From the NCBI GenBank assembly GCA_027886175.1, contig JAJNNQ010000130.1, positions 14,835,501 to 14,899,500 of the forward strand: a stretch of 64,000 nt of DNA. Reading direction: 5' to 3'. The notes below the pieces were generated by a model, which ran no database searches, was not told the origin of the DNA, and saw only the letters and a program-made list of their open reading frames with translations. Shown one piece after another: positions 33,610 to 46,215 of this stretch. The DNA comes from Phylloscopus collybita. Taxonomy: Eukaryota; Chordata; Aves; Passeriformes; Phylloscopidae. Each line of letters begins with the position of its first letter. Position 1 is the stretch's first letter. The position numbers were made by a program, and so were the translations under genes.

Positions 33610-36600
33610 GACACTGATAACAGTGCCCTAGTTAATTAGCTTAAGCAAATGAGCTACAGTTATCTTAATCAAATATGATTAAAACAGCAGATACTTTTTA
33701 TGTAAAGTTCTGAACACTAAGCAAGCTTTTTAATTTACCATTTATTGATTCAAAACCAATATGCTTACTCTGATCTAAGCGAGACTGGAGACTAGAGTGA
33801 CATTCAGCATTGGGCTGCCTGTCAGCACTGAGAGGAGCCCAATTTGCATCTCTCAGGTATAGGGCACCTGTCTCCAGCAGGAACCTGAATTTTGCAAAAG
33901 CCATCACTTTATTGTGGTGCCTCTAGCTCAAGTCCCAGGAGATTTCAGCAAGCACATTGAAGCTTCATTGAAATATCCTTATAATTCATATTTGGAGGAT
34001 TAGTTTGAAGCCCTGAGGATGCCAAAAGAGACACTGGGCTGTACATCAGCATCTCTTGGTACTGCTCTCTCCAGCAGATGCATAAGTAATGAATGAGCAG
34101 GAGCTCTGTATGGAAACTCTGGAAGGGGGAGGAACGAGAGGGGGAAACCACTGCACCACAACCTTGCTCTGGAGGAGGATCAATGCTGAAGCTGGAAAGC
34201 AGTTTACATTCAAGTATGACCTTCCCACCTTTTGCTGCGCTGGCTACATCAAAGAAAGATGCCGTATCTATGATGATTTACACAAATAATCAAATCCCTG
34301 AATTTACTGGGGTTTTTCTCCCTTTCATGTGTTGCCTTTGATGTTGCAGCCTCCCTGTGCAGGTGCAATAACAGCCTGGTCAAAGGAGTGGTGTGAGTGC
34401 GCTGCATCACAGCTGAATGTCCCAGCTCTAATTTGCCTCTGCAGGAAGGCATGGCAGGGAGAGTCACATGAAAACCTACCCAGGGCATGGAAAATACTTT
34501 TAGACCTACCCAGGAGGCCAGGTAGTTACAATTGCCTGCTGCTTGCTGTTCTTTGGAGCTTCGTGGCACAACTGAAAAACATAAGCTCACAATACAAGTT
34601 CATAAGGATGTCCCTTGCCAATTCTCTTGCCCTGACATCCAGTTTTACTTTTACCTAACTGCTAATAATTTTCATTACATGACTTGACAATGCTGAATAT
34701 TACACCTAAAACCAGACAGTTACTATATTTCAAAATTACCACAATCAAGTAAAGCTTCTTCAGTTCAGAGCACCATTGCAAGGCAAGTCCTGAACAATAG
34801 GAAGCAGACAGCAGGCAGGGATCTGGTTCAGACACCCCAATGAAAGCTCTAAGAGCTAAGTTATTAAGATGTTTATATATATTTTATGTTAAATTTCTAT
34901 CTGCCAGAAGTCCCCTGGGAATTTGTCTTTGTTCTGGGGGTTTCAGGGACTGGCTGGAATATGCATTATTTATTAGACATGCAAATTATGCATGATAATG
35001 AGCACAGTATAATTGTTCCAGACAAACAATAAATTTGTTTAAAAACAGGCCTAATATTGCTATATTTCACCCTGAAAAAAAAATCATTAAGTTTTCCTAT
35101 CCTTCATGTGAAATAGAAAGAAGGGTTTAGAACAGTCTGTTCAATGATTTGGTGGGGGGCTTTTTAAATCATCTTAAGAATAATAAATAACCTGTGACTT
35201 GTGTTTAAGAATTGATAAAAATGCAATGCAAGGTTTGTTGCAGCAAAAGAAACATCAATGGGCATTACTCATACTCCTAGTGTTAGGAGATGATGTTTAT
35301 TCTATCAAATTAGGATCATTTAGGTGTAAGGAAATCATCACTTAGAAATATTTCTAAATGCGTAAGCAACACTACATACAATTAATAAAAATAACCTACC
35401 AGGAGCAGACTCCCTGATGCCAGCACACTACAGGAAGTAGGAAGCAACCGATAACTTTTACATTTTTTTAACCACTTAGATTTGTCTACATAACATATTT
35501 TGATTATTAAAAAAGAAAAAAAAAAAAAAACCCAGATCTTTATCTAGAATTTTCAATACAATTGCATTTCCGACTTTTTCTGTAGGGCACGAGTGGTGGT
35601 TTTGTTTTACAGTAGCAGTCTCTCCTTAGCATGAGGAGCTTCACAGCTGATCACAGTTCTCAGCTAACACAGACAACAGGAATCCTCTCAGAGTTGTAAA
35701 TTTCAGTAGTGTCCTGCCAAAACAAGAATAGAAAAGAATCTCCAACAATGGATTTTACAGACCTGAAGTATTTATGGCAATTTTCTTGCTGTAGCAGGAT
35801 TCTACTCATGACTGATTCTACTCAGTGTTCTCCAAAATTTACTGGAAGATGGCTAATATTTCATTAATCTCAATTCAAAACTTATGCAAAAATAAATCCT
35901 GCAAAACATGCAGTCTCTGTAGCTTGGGGACTCAGTCACCTAGGACTGCTGGGCACAGCTTTGGGGTTACATTTCTGGATTTTTCCATATTCCCCTGTGA
36001 CATTAATGCATAATATATAGGGATACCTGATGCAGCATCAATTCTGCACCAGCTCCCAATGGTGGTTGGTTGTTTTCTCTTTTCTTTAAATTAATCCCCT
36101 TTGTTTATAATTTTATGTAACACTCTTAGGTAAATATGTTGTCTGAAGCCCTCTTCATTTGTTTCTTTTTCCTCAAAAAAGCTTTTATCTTTCTCGAAAC
36201 CATTGAAACCAACTGGGAAAAAAAAAGGCAAACAAAACAAACAAACGTTGAAAACCAACTGTCCTTGCCCCTTCCTCCCTGCTTTTCATTCATCCCCTTG
36301 TTTAAGTCTGCAAGAGCATGAGGTGGCAAATCCAGTCCTAAATGTACTCAGATTTTCAGGAATTAGAGCTAAAGTAGACAAGCAGTTCATGTCACAGTCC
36401 AGGAAAACACCATCTCACCACAATACACAAAAAGTTTTGCACCCTATACCTCCGTCGGCAAAGCAGCAAAATTTTCCTATGGCTGTTCTTAAACAGAAAA
36501 TGCACGAGAGAGAAACTGCATGGAACCATCCTACAAAGTACCATCTCAGTTTGCACTTCTGATTCAACAGGATGCCCAACTGCATGGCCCAGGCTCCATG

Positions 36601-39600
36601 AATGACTTCTCAGAATATTTAAACCATTCCCCACAGCTTTTATTCATTCCCTCCAGAGAGTGCTCCCATTTAATCCCTCCTCTCTCTCTACCAGAGTCCC
36701 TAATGGCCCTGTTGTTTGCCTGCCTTCCCCACCATGCTCCTGGAATGAGCCTGAGATCCTGCTGAAAGCCATCAGCTGTGGAAATTGCAGCAGGATCAAG
36801 TGGGAGCTGGAGGCTCCTGTACAGCACTGCCTGGCAACATGCTGCTGGAGCCCCATTACATCCCATCCCAGCCTCCATCCTGGCTCCCAGGCAGAGCTGG
36901 GGAGGGAAACATGCTATTTGCTAATAGCCACCCAGGCAGCAAAGCACTGAAAGGTCCTTCACCTCCTGGGGAGGTTTTACAGCCCATTAGCGACAACTGC
37001 AGGGCAGCAGGTCCTCAGTGCCACCTGCTCCCCTGCAGGAGTGCTTAATCCAGGTGTGGAAGGGCTGGGGAACCCGGGGCTCAGGCTCATTTGCAGTGGG
37101 AAAAGGTTGCCTTTCTCCATCCCAGACAGCGGCCAGCAGGAGGAGGGGGTGTCTGCAGCACACACACCACAGCCTCCAGACGTCCACTCGCAGTCCCACT
37201 GCTCTTCAGTCTTGGAGCCAGGAGCAACAACAGCATTCCTGGGTGTTGCTTTAATCAACAATTGCATCAAACCAAGTGAGCATTTTTCAGTAGCTGAAAA
37301 ATACCTGAAAGAGCAGCTCAGCTCTTTCCCCGGTGTGTTTCTCACAGCTTTCTCTCAAAGTCAAGAAAACCCCACCAGCAATATTCGAGATAACCCCATA
37401 AGTAATGGGGTTATAAAGAGATCTAAATCAAGTTCAGCTGCTACCCTTTCATATATGTGCTGCTAGCACAGTCCAGCAAGTACTTCTCCTGCAAGTCCAT
37501 TTCTATTCCTTTGACTATGAGCTTGGAGAAAGCATACACAAGATAAAACATATTAGGTTCAGCTTTTGCAAAGTCTTGGAAACAATTATGGAGACACTGA
37601 AGTGTAACACTAGTAAGTCAGACAAGGCCAAGGGGAATGCTCTACTAATAACAAATGTTGAAGGGACTGGAAAATAGGCAGAGCTTCAGTAGATTTTATT
37701 TGACTACACAATACAAAACTCATCATCAGTATTCCCTGTGTAGCACTACGATTCACACTGCAGTGCAGATGGTTCACATATTTTAAATTGTAATTTAATT
37801 ACACTTTTCATGATCGTACTGTATTTGAACTCAACAGAATTACTATCATGTCTCTGCAAATGCTTTATTGCAAAAATATGGCTTTACCCACCAAGTCCCT
37901 TCTCATAACTAAGTTTTATTTTTATACATCTTTTGCATCATTAGAAAAATACAAATTAAGTACAGAACATAGGCCTTGGAAACTTATATTTGCAATAAGG
38001 CTCTGTTGTGCTTTTTTAATTCTATAGGCTGGTTTACTAAAACTGTTTCATGGCTTATTATCATTCCATTAAGAGACCTTGTAATCAGTAGCAAGACAAC
38101 AAAGCAGCAGTCCTTTGTAAGTGAAATCCTGGATTTCATCTTTTCACATTTTAACTGCAACCTTAAAAATCATTACCTAGTCTGAGAACCAATTTGGTGG
38201 GTTAAGAGACATTAAAGGGGTCTGCACTGCCCTCACTTCTTCCCACACCTCTGAATGAAACCTTGGGGAGTTACATAAATTATCTCTCACCCTTCGTCTA
38301 CCATCACGATGCCTTTTATCTTCTTTCTCTTCCCCCATGTGCAGTCACAGGAGATATTTCTCAAGGATATAAACCAGCCTTCAGTCTCACTAAACACACA
38401 TTCCGTTATTGCATCAAGAAATATAAAATCCCTCCTCTTCTAGGACTACAACTCACTCCTACAAGAAAAAGTAGTTTTCAAGAAGTAACTTCACATACTC
38501 CCTATTTTTACTTGCTTTCTAACTAAAGGAAAATAGGCTTACCTTTTCCCTTCCAACCAGTCCGACAAGCATCGCTAGATATTGGCTCTTCCCTGCTAAA
38601 AGCTCACCCCCAGACATAAAAACTGCCCTTTTAACTCTTTATCCAAGGTTTATATTGATATAAATTTATCCATCACTGCTCCAGTGCCTTGCCTGCAGCA
38701 CCTATGCTCTTCATCTGGGATGGTGGGTGGAGCCCCAGGGAGTTAAAATCCTTAAAAGGAGCATTCAAGGCAGAAAAGGCTTTTAGTTTGGGCTTGTGGT
38801 TTTTTTGTTGGTTTGGGGGGATTTGGGGGAGTGTGGTGTGGGTGTGTTTGTTTGTGGTTTTGGTGGCTTTTTTCCTTGCACACAGCAGGGCTATACTGAT
38901 TCTTAGCATTTGGTAGTCTTGTTTCTGAGAAAATTAATCTCTTTTAGTTGCTAACACTTAATATTTTTCTGGATACTTAAAAACGAGAACAAAAAACAAC
39001 AAGAGACAAAATCAAAACAGGACTGTTGTACAGGGCTTTACTTGGGCTTTGTGGTTGCAGATCATCATTTTGTGTTTCAACTACAGCTGAGCTCTGGAGC
39101 AGTGTACCTGCAGGAAAGAGCAGTGGGGACATGGAGCATTCCCTGGTACCTGCAGGCAGTCACTTGCATGCTGTGACTAGAGCATCCTTCACCAGAAACA
39201 TGGGTTCAGTTCCTCTCTAAGTTTTCTCTAGATTTCTAGGCTGATGTAAAGATGGACATTGGTAGAAAGCTTGAAAAACTACAGAGGAGTGCTAGTTCTC
39301 TTGTCAAAGCAGCTCTCATAAGGAGAACATGCTAACAGCAATAGCAGCCCCTTCCCTTGCTCTATTCCTGGGACATCTGCAAAGGAGAAAATAGGAAAGT
39401 GATTTTGTATGTTAGTATCTGGGTCCCTCAGAGGGGATAATCTGTTCTTCACAGGATTTTTCACTCACATTGCAAGAAATCATCACTAAATAAAGCATCT
39501 GAAAGGTTGTGGAAGACGGTCTGGGAGCCTCATTTTCAAACGGATAAGGGAATATCCTGTCATAAGCTATGGTTGTGCTTCTTCTGTTGCAACAGAGATC

Positions 39601-41189
39601 TGAAAGCAGCACTTATTTTCTAGGTGCCAGTAAGCTCATTGACCTAACCTAAGACCTTTCCAGGATTTTAATTCAGGCCTTTAATTCAAATTTTCATTTA
39701 TACCTCTAAACCCTTAGTTCAGATTTACTTTAAAAGAATATTTCTTATCAGAGTACATCAGGTTTTAAAATTTTCCTGAGTAAAGCAGTCTTTTAAAAAC
39801 AATTTTGCTCATAATTGTTATGTTGCTACCTTAAAGGGAGGTCAAAACATAAAATACTGTGTTTAATTGGTTTGTTTTGGTTTGCCTTTCCTATTCTTTC
39901 ATTAAGGCTGTTGTTTTAACACCACCTTCAGACCAGGGAGTTCTCTCATCTCTGGAGTGGGTTCACTCCTTTGCAGTATTGACTTCTCTGTCTCCACAGA
40001 CTTGTTTTGTTCATTTCTGCTTTCTGAATATGCTTCCCACTGTTTACATTTTCAAAGGCTGGTGATGACTCAGGCCTCAAGGAGTTAAAGTCCTGTTTCC
40101 TTTTTCCTGTAGCAGTGCACACCAAAGGGTTCCAGGACTATTGCATACGAGTGGCCATGGAGCTGGTATTTATTTTGTGGCAGCTACATAGGAAATAGGA
40201 AACTGAAGGTTAAAAGTTAATTTTGGAGTCATAAAGGAGTTGGTTTTACTTCGGCTGTTCAGGTATATGAGACACACACCAAAACTCTGAACAGAATTAC
40301 AGATCACCACAGAGAAAAATAAATACATGAGCAGAGCAACTGCATTTGCCATTGATGGGAAAACAATGGAACATTTATTGTACAAAAGGGCTGTATGCAT
40401 TAGAGATGTGTAAATACTTCTACCATAATACTCCGTTCTTAATAGAATATAATACGCCATTATGCAGGTGGAACAATGAACATGTCCCAAAGATAAATGT
40501 GCTTGTCTTGGATGCTGAGTCATTTGGACTTCATTCCCGTGCTCACAGCACCCCTGAGGCATATAATGCTTACCTCCACAAACACAGACTCTTTTGTTTA
40601 CCCTATTTTCTCCTGTTTGCCCATTACTGACTGTTTTAATGCAGCGACTACAGAAGACTGTTTTCTGCTGCAAACTTCCATCTTCCCTACTCGGAAGTCA
40701 TAGAGAACTCTGTTCTTGTCAAAGGCTCCTGTTGATTTAAATAGTTCAGGACTGTGAGTTTCTAGGGAGCTCTGGGACATGCTGGTTATGAATGGCATCG
40801 ACTAAAACTAGCTGAAATTACTTGTTTTTATAAACAGTCCATGGAAAACCAGTATAATTGAAAGCCATTCTTTAATTCCATAAGCAGATGGAAGCCCCTT
40901 GCTGGCTTAGTTGCAGAGTTGTACCCAAAGGGCACCCTGTGCCCACTGATTTCAGCAGGGTAGGGGATATATTCTATTATCAGGGCTCATTGATGTGACT
41001 GCTTTGCCTTCTTGTGGTTTTGTTGTTTGTTTTTTTTTTTTTTCTATCAAAATGCACACCTCACTGTCCTTCTGAAGCTAAGCAAAAAACCCACCTAATT
41101 TGGCATTCCTGAAACCTTTTCCTGTGAACTAAGATTTCTCCTGAGGAGCTGATCATGATTATCCCTACTGTTGGGCCATCTTAAGTTTG
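33610..41189. other. Non-coding DNA, no gene recognised
   Basis: Unique-looking sequence including an A-rich run (35508-35530), a GC-richer block at about 36500-37250 and a G/T-rich tract (38795-38872). No exon, RNA gene or transposon copy was recognised. Confidence 0.55.
38795..38872 (+). repeat. G/T-rich low-complexity tract
   Basis: T-runs mixed with GGGGGG, GGGGG and repeated GTGTGG or TTTG units on the + strand. Several G-runs occur close together, so G-quadruplex formation is conceivable. No function is visible. Confidence 0.7.
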
Positions 41190-41628
41190 AAACATTGGGC
41201 AACAAAACTGGTGAAGGGTCTGAAGAAGAAATCCTCAGAGGAGTGGCTGAGGGAGCTGGGAGTGTTTAGCCTGGAGAAAAGGAGGCTCAAGGGAAACCCC
41301 ATCACCCTCTACAACCACCTAAAAGGAGGCTGTAGCCAAGTGGGGGTCAGCCCCTTCTCCCAGGCAACCAGTGACAGGTAGAGGAAATGCCTCAAGTTGA
41401 GCCAGAGGAGGTTCAGATTGAATACTAAAAATACTTCTTTACCAAAAGCCTCGTTCAGTGCTGGAACAGGCTGCCCAGTGAAGTGGTTCAGTCACCTGCA
41501 GACATTTAAAAGACATGTAGATGTGGCATTTAGGGACATGGTTTAGTGGAGGCCTTGGCAATGTTGGGTTAATGATTGGGCTCAATGATCTTTGAGGTCT
41601 TTTCCAACTAAATGATTTTCTGATTTTA
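41190..41628 (+). repeat. CR1 LINE 3' end (sense), about 440 bp
   Basis: The longest CR1 copy in the window. It contains the diagnostic blocks 'gtggctgagggagctggg', 'tttagcctggagaa-aggaggctca', 'catcaccctctacaaccacct', 'gaacaggctgcccag', 'gatgtggcattta-ggacatggtttagtgg' and 'tgatctttgaggtcttttccaa'. It ends in a degraded 'atgattttctgatt' tail. It is 5'-truncated and noncoding (3' part of the element). The preserved blocks suggest moderate age. Confidence 0.95.
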
Positions 41629-44092
41629 TCTATAGAAACCACTGGGAGTTTTGAGAGTAGGAGGGTTTGAGGAACAGTCATCCACGTGGGGAACCTTCAC
41701 TGGCACAGCTCTAATCCCTCCAGAAGGATTTCTCAGGCTGTTCCTGAAACCTTCATCTTCAGTTTCCAGAGCCCAGCACATAGCCCAGACTCACTACACA
41801 CATCATCACCATCAGCAACTTCTGCACGCCTCCCATTTGGTTTGCACACTTCTGTCTCACATTTTCATCTGTTACTTGAGCCAAATTCTTCAATTTTCTT
41901 CTTTTTGCATTGCATGATTACTCAGTAGTAGGTTTTGAGGTTGGTTTGTCTGAAAGGTGGCAGCTTTCAGACTGCAAATCCAACGCAGGAGGGCAGAGGC
42001 AACCAGGCAAGTAGTGCTCTGGCTGAACTGAAACTGAGCTCATGATCCCTTTTTATTTTTTTGTCATATCAAATACATCTGTGGCCTCTCCCATTTTTAT
42101 TTTTTCATCTCTCATGTTACATATTTATTTTGCTGCACTATTTGTCCTTTGGGGATAGCAGCCAAGAGATTTCTGTGGGCGGCACAGGAGCAAACCAGAG
42201 GAAGTAAACAAAACGCAATCCAAATAAACAGTTCAAATACACACAGCACCAAGGGCTGCACAAAGATAGACAACTGATGGCAGGCAAGCGTTTCTGAGGG
42301 CTTTCAAATACTCAGAATCTATGAACTGTCTCTCCTGAGCAAACCTACTCAGCAAAGCTACTCAGTGCATAATGATTGGCTCTGTTAACTCCTTGTGCTC
42401 CTTCACTTCCCTGTCTTTGCAGTGATGTTTGGACCTGATTCCAAGCCTGCACATGTGTGTGTCTGACTTTATTAATACAAAAACAGTAAGGCCACCTGCT
42501 CCTGTTCTCCTTGGGTGCTTATTTTCTTTGCTCCCATCCACTGCATCCCACATCAACCTTTGATCTCTGCAACTGATTATGGCTGGCAAAAACAGCAGTG
42601 GATAGAGAATAAAGGACATCCACAGTGAGGAAGAGGTACCACTTGAAAGCCTAATGCAATGATTCTCTGCACTGCAGCATTAATGTTTATAGTATGTTTT
42701 CTTCCTTATCTGGTAAATATACTGATGCATTCCCCACCCCCATCCCAATTTCCTGCTATTTTCCTGTGTTTTCCAAAGATACTGTCTTTTTTGCAAGGAG
42801 CCGGGGAGTGCTAATTGCTCTTCTCCACTGCTTGGGCTAATTAACTTTTCCTTACTGTTTCATTGCTACGAAATAAGTAATGGAACTCAAATGAAATTAA
42901 AAATATAAACATTCAAATAAATTTATTCTCAGGAAGCCATAATAGTGGCCACAGTTTGGCAGAGGAGTACAATCATGGATTTTGATAGCACTGATATTCA
43001 GACATTTGCTTTGTAATAGAATATGGCTTCTCTAGATTTTATTTGGGTTTTTTGCAGCTGGGAGAAGGGAAGAATGTCATTTTCTCAGTTTACACTGTTT
43101 AGGTTTCTTTCTTGGCAGTGGATTATATATTCTACAACCTCAGTAAAGATTACCCAAGCCAAGACTAAAAAAAACCAGTTGAGTTTTAAAGATTTTTCTG
43201 TGTATATAACACACTTGTATACCAATTTTACTGCACTTTCTTCCGTTCAGGCTTTTTTGAATTATAGTTTAGGGAAAAAAAGTTTAATAAATGGGAAATA
43301 AAACATAGGAAAAAAATTAAATTATCATACAGGTTTTTTAAATTGAATGTCAAATGAATGGTTTTCCCAGCTTATATTCTAATACACAGTTCTGGTTTCT
43401 TGTTACTCATGAACCCTATTTAGCTATTCTAATAACATCTCTAAATTTTTTTCCATTAAAAAAAGTCTTCTGGAAACAAAAGAGCGATCACTTGGCACTC
43501 AATCATGTAAGCAACAAAGATAATTTCTTTGACAAGTAACATCTTATAAATTAAAGTTTGTGACAGGAGATTTTTTGAATCAGTTAGTCATTGGCGGAGC
43601 TACATTCTAATTAAGGAGAAACGATCAAAAAGTGTGCTAGTGCACAAGCCAAACCAATCTACAACAAACACACAGGCTGTGTCCCATTCCTCTGGGATAT
43701 AACAGGTGTTTTAAATTCCCAGTGAAAACATAACATTAGGGTTGCCTTTTACTGATTGCACATTTGTGTACGGCAGTATAGAGGTGTCTGAAAATTGCTC
43801 ATCTCTCCCCAGAGAGCACTCCAAAATGTCATTTGCTACCCTCAGCTCATCAGTATTTCATTCCTATTATCTCTGCACCTCAAGTCAGGACCTCGGAGTC
43901 GCTGCAGCAGAGCTTAGCAGGATCACTGAACACTTTTTGAGTCTTGTTTCATCCTCTGCTGCTGTAAGGACAGCCCTGGCTGCCAAACCAGCCTGCGGTC
44001 TGGGAGAAGGGAATATTGACTTTCTTTGGCTTCAGCCATGCAGCTTGGAGGGTAAACAGAGACCACAACAATGATTCATCTTGTCTAGGGGA

Positions 44093-44177
44093 AGGTGTCC
44101 CTGCCCATGGCAGGGGGATTGGAACCAGATGATCTCCAAGGTCCCTTCCAGCCCAAACTGTTCTGTGATTCTATAAT
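44093..44177 (+). repeat. CR1 LINE 3' tail (sense)
   Basis: Carries 'gccatggcaggggga-tggaac-agatgatctccaaggtcccttccagcccaaac' followed by 'ttctgtgattctata', the standard CR1 3' terminus with its tandem octamer-like tail. About 85 bp, severely 5'-truncated. Confidence 0.9.
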
Positions 44178-45537
44178 TTTTGCCCCAGAGAAGGAAAGCA
44201 GACACAAGGTTATCTCCTAGCACTTCTCTTCCTGCCCCAGATATTATGTTCCACATCTTTGAGATAACTATTTCCATACTATATCATAGACGGAGAAAGT
44301 AAATCCTCACCTGTGAAATTATCAATATTGCTGTGTGTTACCACTGACAACTTCATCTTGCTCCAATAGAATCCTCTCTGCCACTGACAATTAATTCAGT
44401 CTTCAATACAAGGCAAAATACCTGCAGAGACACACAGTTGTCTTGCACACAAATCTTACAAGGAAATTTTGTGGGATTACTTCCACACAGAGAAGTTGCT
44501 CCCCTCTTTATCCAGTGCAGAGTTTGTGCTGGATTTCAACCTCATTGTACTCTTGATACTCTATTTCTCTGCTGTGTGCATGATAGAATTCTCCTAATTT
44601 CATGCATGGATGGCTGTAGAAAGAAGAGATAAAGTTTCAAGTCTCTTTGTTTAACCCATACGAAATAATTAAAACACATTTTTCATCTTAGCATGCCCCT
44701 TAGGGCTTAACATATTGTGAGAAACACATCCTAATGTGAAATGAGCTTCAAGACAAATGGACCTGGCATTGGCTTGAAAGTCACCTCTGTAAAGAATGCA
44801 TTTGTTTCCTTATTCATGCCACTCATTTCTTTTTAAATTCTGACACGCTAAGATAAAATTGTCACAAGAAAGCACTACTCTATAAATACAAAGCTGCACA
44901 CTTTTATACAGGTATAAAAACCCTTCAGGGCTGGTTTGCTTTAGGCTTTGGCAGCTGTTGAGGGCTCCCTTCATCCAACTTGCTGGCAGAGCTGCAGTCC
45001 TCCAGGGCAAGGACAGATTCTTCTCCCCAGCTCCATGCCCCTCTCTTGGCACACACCGGGTGGTGAACACAGATCTCTCTTGGTCTCCCCCAGCTCTCCC
45101 AGGAGTCACAGCCAGGCTGGGCTTGCCTGAGCTGAGTGAGCTTGCCCACGGAGCCACTTGAATAATTTGTCATTTCCATGCTGCCTGGCATCACTGCATT
45201 CACCCAACATTGACAAAGGAAGAAGCCATCGGGAAATAAAACACAACTGGTAATCAGAAATCTCTTTAACACCCGAAAACATGACTAAGGGACACAGGCT
45301 GACTTTCTAGCACATAGCCATACTTTATATCTCTCTCTTTCTATATATATATACATTTTCCATGGCTTATTATTTATTTTGTGAAGCATTATTTAGTGTA
45401 AGCCAAAGCACTTGGGGCACTGAGCCCTGGGAAACAAGTATGCATTCCCCCAAGTTGGGAAAATCAAGGCATTTCCACCCAAAGGGTTACAGCTACTTAA
45501 TGAAGCAGGCACGACCACAAAGGCCCACAGAAGAGAG

Positions 45538-45612
45538 GTTTGGTTTAGGTTATGTTCTCACATAAATGGGTTATGTTTGGTTTGGGTTATGCTCTCCAAG
45601 AAATATGGGTTC
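45538..45612 (+). repeat. Imperfect tandem duplication, about 37 bp x 2
   Basis: Copy one (45538-45574) and copy two (45575-45612) both start GTTTGGTTT, then (a/g)GGTTATG(t/c)TCTC, and end near 'aaat(a)tgggtt'. They differ by a few substitutions and an indel. A simple local duplication with no known function. Confidence 0.75.
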
Positions 45613-45730
45613 ACAACAAAGCATTATTTACTCTTACAGCACTGAATAGGGCTGCCCTTCCCAATAAACCCAGGAAAGGCCTGTGGTATCTCTTTCAACA
45701 AGGTAAATGAGAGTCTGTTACAGAAAATAG

Positions 45731-45749
45731 ATCTCTCTCTCTCTCTCTG
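45731..45749 (+). repeat. (CT)n microsatellite
   Basis: About nine CT units within ATCTCTCTC...TCTGA. Low complexity. Confidence 0.85.
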
Positions 45750-46051
45750 ACTGACTTCTCCCATGTGCCTGTTTATAAATTCCCCCAGCCCAAATCCTTT
45801 CATCAGATACATACATATGAGCCCCAGTCATGGAACACTTACACTCATGGAAATGCATTGAGCTCCCCAGTTCCCACAGAGCCTTATAAGGCTTCTGTAC
45901 AGTTATGAGTACAGAAAATCACTCTAATGAGAAAACTACTTAAACCTAATTGTCTCATTTAATAGGACTGTTTAAATTGCTAATCATTTTGTAAGTATTA
46001 TTTCTAAGTTGTTTTTAGTGGGTAGTTTGCCCTTTTTGCTGTTGCTGTAGG

Positions 46052-46101
46052 AATTCAGTTAATTATTACTGAATTACACACTACTGACCTAGTGTGTAAT
46101 T
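46052..46101 (+). other. Two overlapping perfect hairpins
   Basis: AATTCAGT (46052-46059) pairs with ACTGAATT (46068-46075). AATTACACACTA (46072-46083) pairs with TAGTGTGTAATT (46090-46101) across a 6-nt loop. The two stems share AATT at 46072-46075 and so are mutually exclusive at their junction. They lie 39 bp from a tRNA-like sequence and could be part of the same old element. Confidence 0.5.
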
Positions 46102-46140
46102 ATACCACTGAAAATAAGCTATGAGACATTTAATAAAAAG

Positions 46141-46215
46141 AGACTATTAACAGGATTTGAATTTATGACCTTCAAAATATGAAGCAAACACTTTATCCAT
46201 GAGGTCACACAAGCT
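46141..46215 (-). pseudogene. Decayed tRNA-Met-like sequence
   Basis: On the minus strand a TGACCTCATGGATA A-box-like segment and an AATTCAAATCC B-box-like segment sit at exact tRNA spacing. The intervening part reads TCATA...TGAAGGTCATAAATTCAA, close to elongator tRNA-Met including a CAT anticodon in a 7-nt loop. The acceptor and T stems no longer pair well and several expected G positions are A, so it is not a functional tRNA gene. It could be a tRNA pseudogene or the head of an ancient tRNA-derived SINE. Confidence 0.5.

Larger units (their letters stand above)
41629..46051. other. Non-coding DNA, no gene recognised
   Basis: Unique-looking sequence with a CR1 tail (44093-44177), a TA-rich tract (45338-45355), a two-copy tandem duplication (45538-45612) and a (CT)n run (45731-45749). 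No exon was recognised. Confidence 0.55.

Noticed and set aside
36500..37250. GC-richer block considered as a CpG island or exon
   Set aside because: CpG remains rare, frames overlap on both strands, and no family is recognisable.
37390..37414. Perfect 10-bp hairpin ATAACCCCAT / ATGGGGTTAT with a 5-nt loop
   Set aside because: About one such hairpin is expected by chance in a window of this size, and nothing around it suggests a function.
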